The notes below the pieces were generated by a model. That model saw only the letters and a list, made by a program, of their open reading frames with translations, was not told the DNA's origin and searched no databases. The translations under genes and the position numbers were made by a program. A DNA stretch of 8,177 bases. Source: Anaerolineae bacterium (GTDB lineage: Bacteria; Chloroflexota; Anaerolineae; SSC4; Amarolineaceae). This document shows, piece by piece, positions 1 to 6,067 of this stretch. Location of the stretch: contig CP059258.1 of NCBI GenBank assembly GCA_013693795.1, positions 2,288,513 to 2,296,689 on the forward strand, read 5' to 3'. Within the stretch, counting starts at the first letter, position 1; each line of letters starts with the position of its first letter.

Positions 1-471
1 CTGTGGATCGATGAGCATACCCGCATAGCCAAAGTCGGTCTGTCCTTCTTCACCGGGTGCACACTCGACGCGCACGTAGATCTCTGGGGTAGTCGATTCC
101 AGGTTGTTCACGAATCGACGCACGGCGGAGTAGCTGCCGTTGAAACCACGTTCGCGTATCCGCTGCAAGATGGCGGCCACTTCGACCCCTTCTTTGCGCA
201 GTTGGCTGACCAGCGCCCGGTAGGGCGCCACCGATGATACATTCTGCGGTGGTGGTGTTTCGGGTAGAGTTCGTTGCACCAGTTGTTCCAACTGGGCTGA
301 CGGTGGCAAGGGCCCTTCCAGCAACCCCTGCGCCGCCGCCCAGGCTCGATAGCGTTTCACCGTCTGACGGTGGACGTGTGTCTTCCGCTGTACGGCTCGA
401 TCGCTCTTTTCCCGACGGATGTGTAGAATCAATTCACGGATGTCCAAGGTTCTCTTTCTCCTGCCTGGCAT
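1..471 (-). CDS. istA: IS21-family transposase IstA, N-terminal part (cut by window edge)
   Basis: The minus strand reads an open frame of 157 codons from ATG at 471 to the window edge, beginning MPGRRKRTLDIRELILHIRR. Residues ~9-50 form a helix-turn-helix region (Arg-rich, with HVHRQTVKRYRAW), which in IstA binds the element ends. Near the edge is GEEGQTDFGYAGML; its Asp (about residue 146) matches the first acidic residue of the IS21 DDE catalytic triad. The rest of the catalytic domain and the partner ATPase gene istB would lie beyond position 1. The ATG at 471 is preferred because GGGAGGG (475-481) sits just upstream; a TTG at 447 is a weaker alternative. The protein catalyses cut/paste or copy transposition of its own element. 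No frameshift is visible in the portion present, unlike the neighbouring genes. Family assignment is confident; the end is simply not in the window. Confidence 0.88.
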   Translation of the reverse strand, partial: MPGRRKRTLDIRELILHIRREKSDRAVQRKTHVHRQTVKRYRAWAAAQGLLEGPLPPSAQLEQLVQRTLPETPPPQNVSSVAPYRALVSQLRKEGVEVAAILQRIRERGFNGSYSAVRRFVNNLESTTPEIYVRVECAPGEEGQTDFGYAGMLIDPQ

Positions 472-479
472 AGACCCTC

Positions 480-502
480 CCGGTATCTGCAAAAGTTACC
501 GG
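480..502. repeat. Short inverted repeat just upstream of the istA ribosome-binding site
   Basis: CCGGTA (480-485) and TACCGG (497-502) are perfect inverted arms with an 11-nt loop. In the istA transcript the hairpin would abut and partly overlap the GGGAGGG ribosome-binding site at 475-481. It could damp transposase translation, but a six-bp stem is short and the role is only inferred. Confidence 0.35.
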
Positions 503-537
503 AAGGATACCCGATTAGCAGGAGTTGTGCCACCAGC

Positions 538-617
538 CTGGTACACTCTGGGTGAACATCCCTGGTACACATTGGCCGACTATGACCGGTACATATTGGG
601 TGAACATCCCTGGTACA
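538..617. repeat. 24-bp periodic boxes in the IS21 end (likely IstA binding sites)
   Basis: The octamer CTGGTACA occurs at 538-545, 562-569 and 610-617, with CCGGTACA at 586-593, so four boxes are spaced exactly 24 bp apart. A 21-bp stretch starting TGGGTGAACATC is repeated perfectly at 549-569 and 597-617. IS21-family ends are known to carry several internal repeats that the transposase binds; the regular helical spacing fits this. Function is inferred from family knowledge. Confidence 0.72.
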
Positions 618-637
618 TTATCGTCCGAACAATGACA

Positions 638-1008
638 CGCCGCGGCTGTTGGTGGAGCAGGGCGCGGCGGCCGGCCGGGCTGCGCTGGCGGCGCCCCGCC
701 CAGCCGGTCGCGCGGCCGACCGCGGCCGCCCCAGCGGCGCCTATCGTCGAGGCGCACGATCCCCGTGGCGGCCCGTCCGACCGGGCTATCTGCGGATGCG
801 CTGAGGGTCAGGGTGGCGCGGGCGGGCCGCATCGGGGGCATGGCGCGAGCTGACCAACTCGCCAGGCGGGGTGCAACATACACCGTGCAAGGCGTCACCG
901 CGGGGTCGATTCGGGCGGGGTGTCGCAAGGGGCGGAACATGTTGAGGCTTCCGAGACCGGCGCTATTGGGGCGTTTCTGATACGATCCATGTCTGGCATG
1001 AAGGTTAG
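638..1008. repeat. GC-rich cassette copy A, truncated by the IS21 element
   Basis: This stretch matches 3757-4081 and ~7288-7705 over nearly its full length, including the same right-hand end GAAGGTTAG. Only the part furthest from the lipoprotein gene survives; the promoter and lipoprotein 5' end of this copy are missing from the window because the insertion sequence begins at 637. It contains the last remnants of the decayed plus-strand hydrolase reading frame. Relative to copy B it retains a ~50-bp segment around 845-900 that B lacks, which copy C also has. No intact gene of its own is seen; the long open frames on both strands are GC-driven. Confidence 0.75.
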
Positions 1009-1056
1009 GAATACACCTAAGCTTATTATTAACAGAAAAACTAAAGTTTTCCTCAT
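895..1056 (-). pseudogene. Signal-peptide-like gene start interrupted by GC-rich cassette copy A
   Basis: ATG at 1056 opens MRKTLVFLLIISLGVF, a basic start followed by a hydrophobic stretch, as in a signal peptide or membrane anchor. After these 16 codons the frame crosses into the GC-rich cassette (LTFMPDMDRIRN...) and stops at 895, giving a 53-aa product whose last two thirds is cassette sequence. The start lies about 30 bp after the repaired end (1087) of the upstream tail gene, so co-transcription is plausible. No good ribosome-binding site is visible. The Cys-rich gene at 4612 has the same layout: MRK plus hydrophobic start, then the same cassette residues. I read this as a secreted-protein gene broken after its signal sequence; the missing body is not identifiable. 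Confidence 0.45.
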
Positions 1057-1154
1057 ATTAAGAGTATGTAAGAAAAAATCAGGTTTTCAATAGGATAAAT
1101 GATTTATAGAAGTATCAGCTATTTTATTAAACTCAGCATCAAAATTATATGTTT

Positions 1155-1571
1155 CTACAAGTTTGATTTTTCTTGTTTGGTTAGTAAACCGCTATTAAGT
1201 AAATCTGTCATTATTTTATGTTGAATGCGAAATACTCTATCATTATGTCCTTCTTTACCAGGAAATGTTTGTACGTCTTGTATTCTTAATGTTTCATGAA
1301 TAAAATCATACAGAGCTATTATTGGATCATAGTCAGAGGATAGGAACATTCCTTTAATTACAATACCATAAATACTGCCTAAATTGGTAAAGGAAGCTGC
1401 GTAAGTTTCTGGTAAATATTCTTTGTTTGGATTTGCTATAAATTTTGGGCCTAGTCCAGTAGCTAAAAAACTAAAATATTTTTTACCAATTTCACTTTCT
1501 AATAATCTATCTATTTGAGAGATAAGTCTTGTTGCTTGATATTCTGTAAAACCATTACGTCCACCGCGCAA
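1155..1571 (-). CDS. C-terminal fragment of the tail of lipoprotein B (frameshifted)
   Basis: This open frame is not an independent gene. Its frame is open upstream to the T-run at 1642-1646, encoding ADGTPLYEFDSYSLTSHD... before the nominal ATG at 1571, and it continues the gene starting at 3386. At the other end it stops at 1155, but adding one A in the run at 1167-1171 extends it with KLVETYNFDAEFNKIADTS to a TGA at 1087. The C-terminal tail of paralogue C has a comparable segment: YAASF here, YEASF there. The text NPNKEYLPETYAASF loosely resembles the glutamate helix of some zinc metallopeptidases, but no HExxH motif is seen, so I assign no function. Confidence 0.55.
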   Translation of the reverse strand: MRGGRNGFTEYQATRLISQIDRLLESEIGKKYFSFLATGLGPKFIANPNKEYLPETYAASFTNLGSIYGIVIKGMFLSSDYDPIIALYDFIHETLRIQDVQTFPGKEGHNDRVFRIQHKIMTDLLNSGLLTKQEKSNL

Positions 1572-1597
1572 TATTAATATTTTAGGATCATGACTTG

Positions 1598-1925
1598 TTA
1601 AGGAATATGAATCAAACTCATAGAGCGGTGTACCGTCAGCCTTTTTACACTTCCCAATTTTTCTTTAATGTATCTTTCTTCTTGTTCTGGAGATAGGATT
1701 TTATAATTCCATATTTGACCAGATTCTACTATTTTCCATGAGTTTGTTTCTGGGTCAAAATATGAGGTGGCTACATAGCCGTCAGTTAAGACTAATTTAT
1801 TAAGCTTTTCGCTCCATAAAATATCTATAGGTACTTGTCCTACTCTCTTAGATAGATAGTATTCACGTAAATGTTTTTCACTTGGTCCTGTCCTTAGGTA
1901 TTTGGTCTCATTTCCGTTAGTTTTT
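1598..1925 (-). pseudogene. Middle fragment of the lipoprotein B tail in a third frame
   Basis: After the stop of the 489-aa frame at 1917, the minus strand continues in another frame with TNGNETKYLRTGPSEKHLRE, then residues such as YFDPETNSWKIVESGQIWNY, down to a stop at 1598. The text is clearly protein-like and AT-rich like its neighbours. It joins the previous frame at the five-A run 1921-1925 and the next frame at the five-A run 1642-1646. It therefore belongs to the same ~740-codon gene, either genuinely broken or miscalled at homopolymers. Confidence 0.55.
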
Positions 1926-3386
1926 CTGTAATACTGTTACTATAGTTGATTGTCCGTTCCTATCTGGCAAAAGATCAAAGTCAATGATTGACCCATCAGG
2001 TGATATGAACAATTTAGCTGTAGGTCCTATATTTAAAAGATTCCTACCTAATGTATTTGCATTATTTTTATTAGTGAAATATTTTAAAGTTTCTGCCCAT
2101 TCACTTGATCCTGCTAGTTTTGATATTCTCTTATGTAATTCTTCAGGAGTTATATTTTCTAGATCTGTTTTAGGTATTTGAGAAAGGAGGTCTGAGTATA
2201 TAGCTTCAGACAGGGTGACACTTGCTCCGTTATCCATCTGTATTATTCTTGGTAAAAGATTTTCAATTGGTATGTCTTTGCCTCCAGCAATTCTGTAGAT
2301 TATAGAGTTACTAATTTTATTAGTGTCTGTTAGTGGCTCGAAGTGGTAAAATTCTTGTTTTTCTACTTCTTTTGCAATTAGGGTTAATTTACCATCTTTT
2401 TCTTGGGCGCCTATTACTGATCCATCATTCATAGTAAACTCATATAAACCATTATCCAGTTCCCTTACATCTCTGATACCTTCATGAGCTTGTAATAGTT
2501 TAGAATTCTCTTGATCTAAAACCATAGCAGGACTAATACGTGGAGTATCATTTGTTGCTGGTTGTCCTTTATCCCATATCCATAGAGTTTTACCATCTTT
2601 ACCAATCTTAAATATTTGTTTTCTAGCCCAATCTCCTTGTTCATCTACATAGCCTATAATTTCGTCTTGCTCTGTCCCGTCACTATCAGCCGTGGTCTGA
2701 ATAGCCTGTACTTCAGATTCTCCTGTGTTACTTTCAACGAGTTCAAGTTTGTTCGGAATGACTTTTAGGGATTCCGGTACATCCTTTTCATTGAAAGCCT
2801 CATCATCTGCATCACGGAATTGGTTCAAGTCATGCGTGGCGCCGGCGAGCGTATGATACCTGATCTCAGTTTCTCCCTCTCTCTCTACTAACTCAAGCAA
2901 AGAGCCAGCCGGCAGGTCCTCATCGCCATCGGTGACCGCCCACATCACCCCGCCGGATGCGCTCACATGGCAGGAGAGGCCCAGGCCTGAAGCGCGGCCC
3001 GATCCGGCGATGAACCCCGCTTCCCTGTCTATCTTCTCCCGTACGTCCTCAGCAACTGCCGAGACCGGATTGCCCGCGACATCGCGGACCACGATCGCCC
3101 CATCCGCCCTCTCATATCGGGGCGCGGGCAGGGGGTGGGCGAGGCCGACGACGATGGCGGGTGTAGGGGTGGGGAGGCCGACGACAACGGTCGGCGCGTC
3201 CCGGGCGTTGGGGACGGCGGCGGCGCGGCGTTGGGCCGGCGCAGCCGCCCGCCAGGAGGCCGACGACGAGGGCGACGCCGATGAGGGCGCGCCAGCGTCG
3301 CGCCGCGGTTCGTGTTGCTGAAGGCGCTGGCGTGGCTCGCGCGCGGCGCCAGCGCCGGGTTTATGTCCGAACATCGCGCTCTCCAT
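1917..3386 (-). CDS. Cassette-encoded N-terminus fused to AT-rich tail, lipoprotein family protein B
   Basis: A 489-codon frame from ATG 3386; an in-frame ATG at 3374 has GGAG directly upstream (ATGGAGAGCGATG) and may be the true start. Residues 1-189 are encoded by the GC-rich cassette and match paralogue C almost perfectly from about residue 85 on (LPAPRYER..., ending DLNQF). Residues ~16-50 are out of frame relative to C because of compensating indels, so the signal peptide and lipobox are destroyed as written; an LVVGLLAGGC-type reading survives in another frame. From residue 190 the DNA turns AT-rich and encodes an acidic, hydrophilic body with a repeated-strand look (GKDGKTLWIWDKG, DNGLYEFTMNDGS). 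The frame stops at a five-A run, and protein-like sequence continues in other frames to 1087. A surface or secreted role is inferred from the paralogue. No known enzyme motif is recognised. Confidence 0.7.
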   Translation of the reverse strand: MESAMFGHKPGAGAAREPRQRLQQHEPRRDAGAPSSASPSSSASWRAAAPAQRRAAAVPNARDAPTVVVGLPTPTPAIVVGLAHPLPAPRYERADGAIVVRDVAGNPVSAVAEDVREKIDREAGFIAGSGRASGLGLSCHVSASGGVMWAVTDGDEDLPAGSLLELVEREGETEIRYHTLAGATHDLNQFRDADDEAFNEKDVPESLKVIPNKLELVESNTGESEVQAIQTTADSDGTEQDEIIGYVDEQGDWARKQIFKIGKDGKTLWIWDKGQPATNDTPRISPAMVLDQENSKLLQAHEGIRDVRELDNGLYEFTMNDGSVIGAQEKDGKLTLIAKEVEKQEFYHFEPLTDTNKISNSIIYRIAGGKDIPIENLLPRIIQMDNGASVTLSEAIYSDLLSQIPKTDLENITPEELHKRISKLAGSSEWAETLKYFTNKNNANTLGRNLLNIGPTAKLFISPDGSIIDFDLLPDRNGQSTIVTVLQKN

Positions 3387-3395
3387 CAGGGCGAG

Positions 3396-3411
3396 CCGGC
3401 CGGAGGGCCGG
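3396..3411 (-). promoter_or_regulatory. Leader hairpin of lipoprotein gene B
   Basis: CCGGCC and GGCCGG form a perfect six-bp stem around a CTCC loop (mRNA sense) between the promoter and the start codon. The same hairpin occurs in copy C at 6922-6937. The loop CUCC is complementary to the GGAG preceding the second ATG (3374), so it could mask the ribosome-binding site. That is inference; a GC-rich region can form such stems by chance, though the stem is conserved in both copies. Confidence 0.4.
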
Positions 3412-3420
3412 TTCTGGGTG

Positions 3421-3800
3421 GTTCAGGTACCCATTATAGGCGGCCGCGGCGGAAACGTCAAGGGGCCGCGGCCGGCCTTCGACGCCTTCAAGACCGTGGC
3501 GGCCCACCTGGCCGGTTTCACATCGGCGCGGCTGGAGCGGCAGGGCGGGGTGACCGCGGTGACCTTCGAGCGCGGCGACCGGACCACCACCGTGCTGTGG
3601 AGCGAGGCCGCGCACCGTCGCTGCGGGCCAGCGCGCCCAGGGCTGCTGGTGGATGAGCGCGCCGGGCGCAGACGGTGACCGCGCCGGCGGCGTCTATCGG
3701 CTGAGCCTGCCGGGCGCGACCTGCCGCGACGCCGTCCCCTGTCGCATCGGCGGCGCCGCGGCTGTTGGTGGAGCAGGGCGCCGCGGCCGGCCGGGCTGCG
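3421..3800 (+). pseudogene. Decayed C-terminal fragment of a glycoside-hydrolase-like protein (copy B)
   Basis: The plus strand reads VQVPIIGGRGGNVKGPRPAF, then AFKTVAAHLAGFTSARLERQ, VTAVTFERGDRTTTVLWSE and LLVDER. This is the kind of C-terminal beta domain I associate with secreted glycoside hydrolases of Chloroflexota. The frame breaks near 3655-3680; the continuation (QTVTA..GVYRLSLPGATCRD, then PRLLVEQGAAA) lies in other frames, so at least two shifts separate the pieces. There is no N-terminal catalytic region and no start. The fragment is non-functional as protein; its antisense strand now carries the promoter of lipoprotein gene B. Confidence 0.5.
3433..3461 (-). promoter_or_regulatory. 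Sigma-70 consensus promoter for lipoprotein gene B
   Basis: On the minus strand TTGACG (3461-3456) and TATAAT (3438-3433) are separated by exactly 17 bp: a five-of-six -35 box and a perfect -10 box inside otherwise GC-rich DNA. The start of transcription would be near 3426, giving a leader of about 40-50 nt that contains the hairpin before ATG 3386 or 3374. The same promoter, with the same spacing, is present in copy C. Strong consensus match, hence probably active in a host with a standard housekeeping sigma factor. Confidence 0.7.
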
Positions 3801-4612
3801 CTGGCGGCGCCCCCGCCCAGCCGGTCGCGCGGCCGACGGCCGTCCCAACGACGCCTATCGTCGGGGCGCACGATCCCCGTGGCGGCCCGTCCGGCCGGGC
3901 TATCTGCGGATGCGCTGAGGGTCAGGGTGGCGCGGGCGAGCGTGTCGCGTCGGGGGCATGGCGCCACCGCACGAGGGTGATTCTGGCGCGAGGTGTCGCA
4001 AGAGGTCGGGAGGTGTTGAGACTCCTGGGCCGGCGCTGTTGGGTCGTTTCTGATACGATCCATGTCTGACATGAAGGTTAGTACACCGTAAATTAAGTAT
4101 TTGGCAAATCGACGGTTTTCACATGTCTTATTAGAACCGCCACCGTCTGGACAGTCACTTGGACTATTACAATCGAAATAAGTTATACTTCCTGGATTTG
4201 GCACACATTCGGGGTTGGGAGTAGCAGTAGCTGCTGGCGGGGGACTTGTTGCGCCTGGCGGAGGCGTATTTGTCGGCGAACCACCGCCTCCACCGCCTCC
4301 ACCGCCTCCACAGCTTTTTGTACCAGCGCATGAACCACCACATCCATTTGAACATGTTGAGCCTGTGCAAGTATTTGCTGCACAACTACAATTAGGAGTA
4401 CATTGGCCTCCTCCTGTTGGATTAGGTACACATGAACAGCTTCCGCCAATCTCACCTGTACACTCTTCACTACTTGAGCAACTTTTACATTCACCTTGAC
4501 TGTTATAGCATGAGCTATTAGTACAAGAACAAGCAGAAAATACTTCTTCAGCACTAGAGAGCGCTAAAAATATCAGTAAAACTATAAATATCAGTGATAT
4601 GTATTTTCTCAT
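3518..4612 (-). CDS. Secreted cysteine-rich protein, C-terminus replaced by cassette read-through
   Basis: ATG 4612 opens a signal peptide (MRKYISLIFIVLLIFLALSS, cleavage likely around residues 21-27). Residues 28-101 hold sixteen cysteines in closely spaced CxC/CxxxC patterns (for example CSNGCGGSCAG). Ten glycines follow (102-111), then a Pro/Thr/Ala linker (to ~134) and four more cysteines (136-164). Only residues 1-177 are native: at 4081 the frame enters the GC-rich cassette (LTFMSDMDRIRN...) and runs on to 3518 as low-complexity, Arg/Ala-rich shadow sequence. The gene overlaps the preceding 155-aa gene by four bases (ATGA), so translation is probably coupled. Cys-rich, linker-bearing secreted proteins of this style are common in Patescibacteria. 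A disulfide-stabilised surface protein is likely; its partner is unknown. Confidence 0.65.
   Translation of the reverse strand: MRKYISLIFIVLLIFLALSSAEEVFSACSCTNSSCYNSQGECKSCSSSEECTGEIGGSCSCVPNPTGGGQCTPNCSCAANTCTGSTCSNGCGGSCAGTKSCGGGGGGGGGGSPTNTPPPGATSPPPAATATPNPECVPNPGSITYFDCNSPSDCPDGGGSNKTCENRRFAKYLIYGVLTFMSDMDRIRNDPTAPAQESQHLPTSCDTSRQNHPRAVAPCPRRDTLARATLTLSASADSPAGRAATGIVRPDDRRRWDGRRPRDRLGGGAASAARPAAAPCSTNSRGAADATGDGVAAGRARQAQPIDAAGAVTVCARRAHPPAALGALARSDGARPRSTARWWSGRRARRSPRSPRPAAPAAPM
4061..4073. promoter_or_regulatory. Palindrome near the cassette edge
   Basis: CATGTCTGACATG is a perfect inverted repeat with a one-base centre, located eight bases from the end of the cassette. Copy A keeps it with one mismatch at 988-1000 (CATGTCTGGCATG); in copy C it has decayed. 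It could be a recognition site for the event that mobilised the cassette or a regulator site; no partner protein is seen in the window. Confidence 0.3.
4281..4310. repeat. Nine-bp tandem repeat encoding poly-glycine
   Basis: The unit CCACCGCCT (plus strand) occurs three times followed by CCA. On the minus strand it encodes ten consecutive glycines joining the Cys-rich domain to a Pro/Thr linker. In-frame 9-bp units could expand or contract by slippage without breaking the frame, altering linker length. Confidence 0.75.
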
Positions 4613-5076
4613 ATTTGATAATCTATTCTTGTAATACGGAATATATCTTTAATATTTATATCATTATCTATCCATTCAAATATATAGGTATTATTAGGAG
4701 ATAGGTTAAAAGGGGAAAAGGATCGTCTGTCAGGAGGACTTATACCATCTGGCTCTTTAAATCTTATGTAATATGATGTATCAGAAGATAAACGAGCTTG
4801 GAAAGTACCAGATAAGTATCGCACAGTGAATATATCATTAATAGAGTTAGGTAATGGTGGCAGTATCTGACCTGTGACATATATTTGTTTGATATTATCT
4901 GAATTATAAGCTGTTTGAGGGTTATTAATAAGTTTTAGGTTCTGTTTAGTTAGTGATCTTTGACTAATAATAGTTAGTTTCTGTTTATGAAGTTTAGATA
5001 TAAAAAATAGTTCTATAAATATAATAATTAGTAAGAGTATACAAGTAAAAAATAGCTTTTTAGTCATACTAAGCAT
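4609..5076 (-). CDS. Small membrane-anchored protein of unknown function (155 aa)
   Basis: The protein starts MLSMTKKLFFTCILLLIIIF: a lysine pair followed by a single hydrophobic helix (about residues 8-27) with no obvious cleavage site, so an N-terminal anchor with the body outside the membrane is expected. The remaining ~125 residues are polar and beta-prone (YVTGQILPPLP, GTFQARLSSDTSYYIRF). The tail NNTYIFEWIDNDINIKDIFR carries no cysteine or catalytic motif I recognise. It begins about 65 bp after the repaired end of tail C and ends in an ATGA overlap with the Cys-rich gene, forming a two-gene coupled unit. The ATG at 5076 overlaps an inverted repeat and lacks a clear ribosome-binding site; ATG 5067 is an alternative. 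It is intact, unlike its neighbours. Confidence 0.72.
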   Translation of the reverse strand: MLSMTKKLFFTCILLLIIIFIELFFISKLHKQKLTIISQRSLTKQNLKLINNPQTAYNSDNIKQIYVTGQILPPLPNSINDIFTVRYLSGTFQARLSSDTSYYIRFKEPDGISPPDRRSFSPFNLSPNNTYIFEWIDNDINIKDIFRITRIDYQI

Positions 5077-5095
5077 TATGTTAAATCTAACATAA
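5076..5095. promoter_or_regulatory. Eight-bp inverted repeat overlapping the start of the 155-aa gene
   Basis: TTATGTTA (5076-5083) and TAACATAA (5088-5095) are perfect inverted arms with a four-base centre, and the arm touches the A of the ATG at 5076. It could be an operator or a start-occluding mRNA hairpin. A TATAAT sits about 20 bp upstream on the minus strand, without a convincing -35. AT-rich DNA makes chance palindromes common. Confidence 0.35.
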
Positions 5096-5141
5096 CTGAA
5101 ATTATAAAATCAAGTCATTTTAAGTAGACTCTGAGAGATAT

Positions 5142-5297
5142 TTATTTGAAATGTGGATTTATAGATTTTAGTCTTTCAGTACTTTGTATTAAGTATAAGA
5201 CATGAGCTATTACTTCTTGAGAATATTGTTTTAATTTTTCTTGTTCAATAGGACTATTAGTAAATAGTTCAGGATTGTCTTTAACAAAAGTAAAAAA
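5142..5297 (-). pseudogene. Last fragment of the lipoprotein C tail
   Basis: Past the six-A/T run at 5292-5297 the protein-like reading continues in another frame: FTFVKDNPELFTNSPIEQEK, then a helix-like stretch QEVIAHVLYLIQSTERL, to a TAA at 5142. This marks the natural end of gene C. One extra base in the run would join it to the previous fragment (YEASF|FTFVKDNPELF). Confidence 0.5.
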
Positions 5298-5434
5298 GAT
5301 GCTTCATAAGGTGTGGTTACTGCCTCTCCTGCTGCCATAGAAGTTGCATTGACTATACCATTCATCAAATCACCTTCACGCACGCCAGGTTCTTGGAAGA
5401 TATATATATATGAAGGATCTGCGCTTTCAGCCAT
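5231..5434 (-). CDS. Fragment of the lipoprotein C tail after an in-frame stop
   Basis: This frame is the same frame as the 199-aa segment upstream. After the TAA at 5468 it runs straight on (QKRAFVDTYIK) into the nominal ATG at 5434 (MAESADPSYIYIFQEPGVRE...). It is therefore a continuation of gene C separated by one stop codon, not a separate gene. Its own 3' end (LLLLKTILNYLLIVLLNKKN) is probably out of frame: one more base at the homopolymer 5292-5297 restores a reading that continues to 5142. The apparent hydrophobic C-terminus should not be taken as a membrane segment. The partial match to paralogue B (YAASF/YEASF) supports the assignment. Confidence 0.45.
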   Translation of the reverse strand: MAESADPSYIYIFQEPGVREGDLMNGIVNATSMAAGEAVTTPYEASFLLLLKTILNYLLIVLLNKKN

Positions 5435-5467
5435 TTTTATATATGTATCTACAAAAGCCCTCTTTTG

Positions 5468-6067
5468 TTAAGGAACTAAAAATTCTAATTTCCGCATTAA
5501 TGATTTATTAAAGATGGTTTGACCAAAGAGTACTCCGTATTTAATAGCAATATCACCTATTTTTGTTGGATAAGATTCGGATCTGTTTTGATTGCTAGTT
5601 ATTTTTCTAACTTTTAAGAGTCCGTCACTGAAAGTAAGCCAATCCTTAGCCCATTTTGGATTACCGTTTTCTTCAAGTCTTTTACGGACAATTTCCTGTA
5701 TCTCAGGACTTATGCATCTGTCTTGAAAGTTTTCGTCTTGGCAATATTCTAAGTATTTCACTAAAATCCATGAGTTTTCTTCTATCCATTTTTTATCAAT
5801 TTGAGTACCGTTCTCATCTTGTGTTATCCAAGTCTTTTCGGGCAATCTGTCTAACCACTCTCTTACTCTTTCTTCTGCTGATGGGAACTCTAAGCGTCTA
5901 GTATTTTCATCTTCTACGACACGTACTTTAGAATCATCTCTTAACACCAATACTGTTTGTCCGTCCTCTGAAACTTCTATATCTTTAACTCCTCCATGAT
6001 CATCGACATAAAACTTCTCATTACCTGTCAATGCCATATAGGGTTTCATAGAAGGACTTTCTATCAT
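5468..6067 (-). CDS. Central part of the lipoprotein C tail (frameshifted from its N-terminus)
   Basis: The nominal ATG is at 6067, but the frame is open upstream to 6234 (GSTDKKETIEVVGEVNTETG, then DW.....TGIVWIWTPRTETEGG), directly abutting the end of the 236-aa N-terminal frame. The upstream extension aligns with paralogue B: GDWERS/GDWARK, IVWIWTP/TLWIWDK, and DGQTVLVLRDDSKVR against NGLYEFTMNDGSVIG. The body (residues ~60-199 of this segment) is acidic with Trp-rich helices (VREWLDRLPEKTWI, NPKWAKDWLTFSDG). It ends at a TAA after LEFLVP, beyond which coding text resumes in the same frame. No enzyme motif is recognised. If the breaks are real the protein is dead; if they are errors this is the middle of a ~590-aa surface protein. 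Confidence 0.6.
   Translation of the reverse strand: MIESPSMKPYMALTGNEKFYVDDHGGVKDIEVSEDGQTVLVLRDDSKVRVVEDENTRRLEFPSAEERVREWLDRLPEKTWITQDENGTQIDKKWIEENSWILVKYLEYCQDENFQDRCISPEIQEIVRKRLEENGNPKWAKDWLTFSDGLLKVRKITSNQNRSESYPTKIGDIAIKYGVLFGQTIFNKSLMRKLEFLVP

Larger units (their letters stand above)
1..637 (-). mobile_element. IS21-family insertion sequence, one end plus start of istA
   Basis: Read on the minus strand the element begins at 637 with TGTCATTGTTCGGACGATAA, and TGT is the usual IS21-type tip. Position 638 is exactly where homology to the GC-rich repeats at 3757 and ~7288 starts (CGCCGCGGCTGTTGG), so the boundary is fixed independently by comparison with uninterrupted copies. Between the tip and istA lie repeated boxes with a 24-bp period. 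The other end, istB and the target duplication are outside the window. The element interrupts GC-rich repeat copy A. Confidence 0.8.
2821..4081. repeat. GC-rich cassette copy B (complete)
   Basis: Matches copy C (6347-7705) from TGGTTCAAGT at 2821 to GAAGGTTAG ending at 4081. Identity is very high in the lipoprotein part; for example a run of more than 60 bases around 2843-2905 is the same in both. Indels are scattered through the rest. Contents on the minus strand: distal region with hydrolase relic, promoter, hairpin leader and 189 lipoprotein codons. Both flanks are AT-rich protein-coding DNA: the Cys-rich gene on the right is interrupted, and the tail on the left is fused in frame. No terminal inverted repeats, target duplication or transposase are visible. 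Confidence 0.8.

Noticed and set aside
515..940. Long minus-strand open frame of 141 codons
   Set aside because: It crosses the IS21 boundary at 637/638 and is low-complexity Arg/Ala/Pro; the open frame is an effect of high GC.
1155..1571. Zinc metallopeptidase in tail B (NPNKEYLPETYAASF and YDFIHETLRIQD)
   Set aside because: No HExxH motif is present and the resemblance to the glutamate helix is weak.
2932..3321. Plus-strand open frames opposite the lipoprotein genes (also 6458-6694, 6661-6849)
   Set aside because: They are shadows of the conserved minus-strand lipoprotein domain, whose sequence is preserved between copies as protein.
4215..4499. Plus-strand 94-codon proline-rich open frame
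   Set aside because: It is the antisense of the Cys-rich gene and its poly-Gly repeat; the minus strand has a signal peptide and patterned cysteines.
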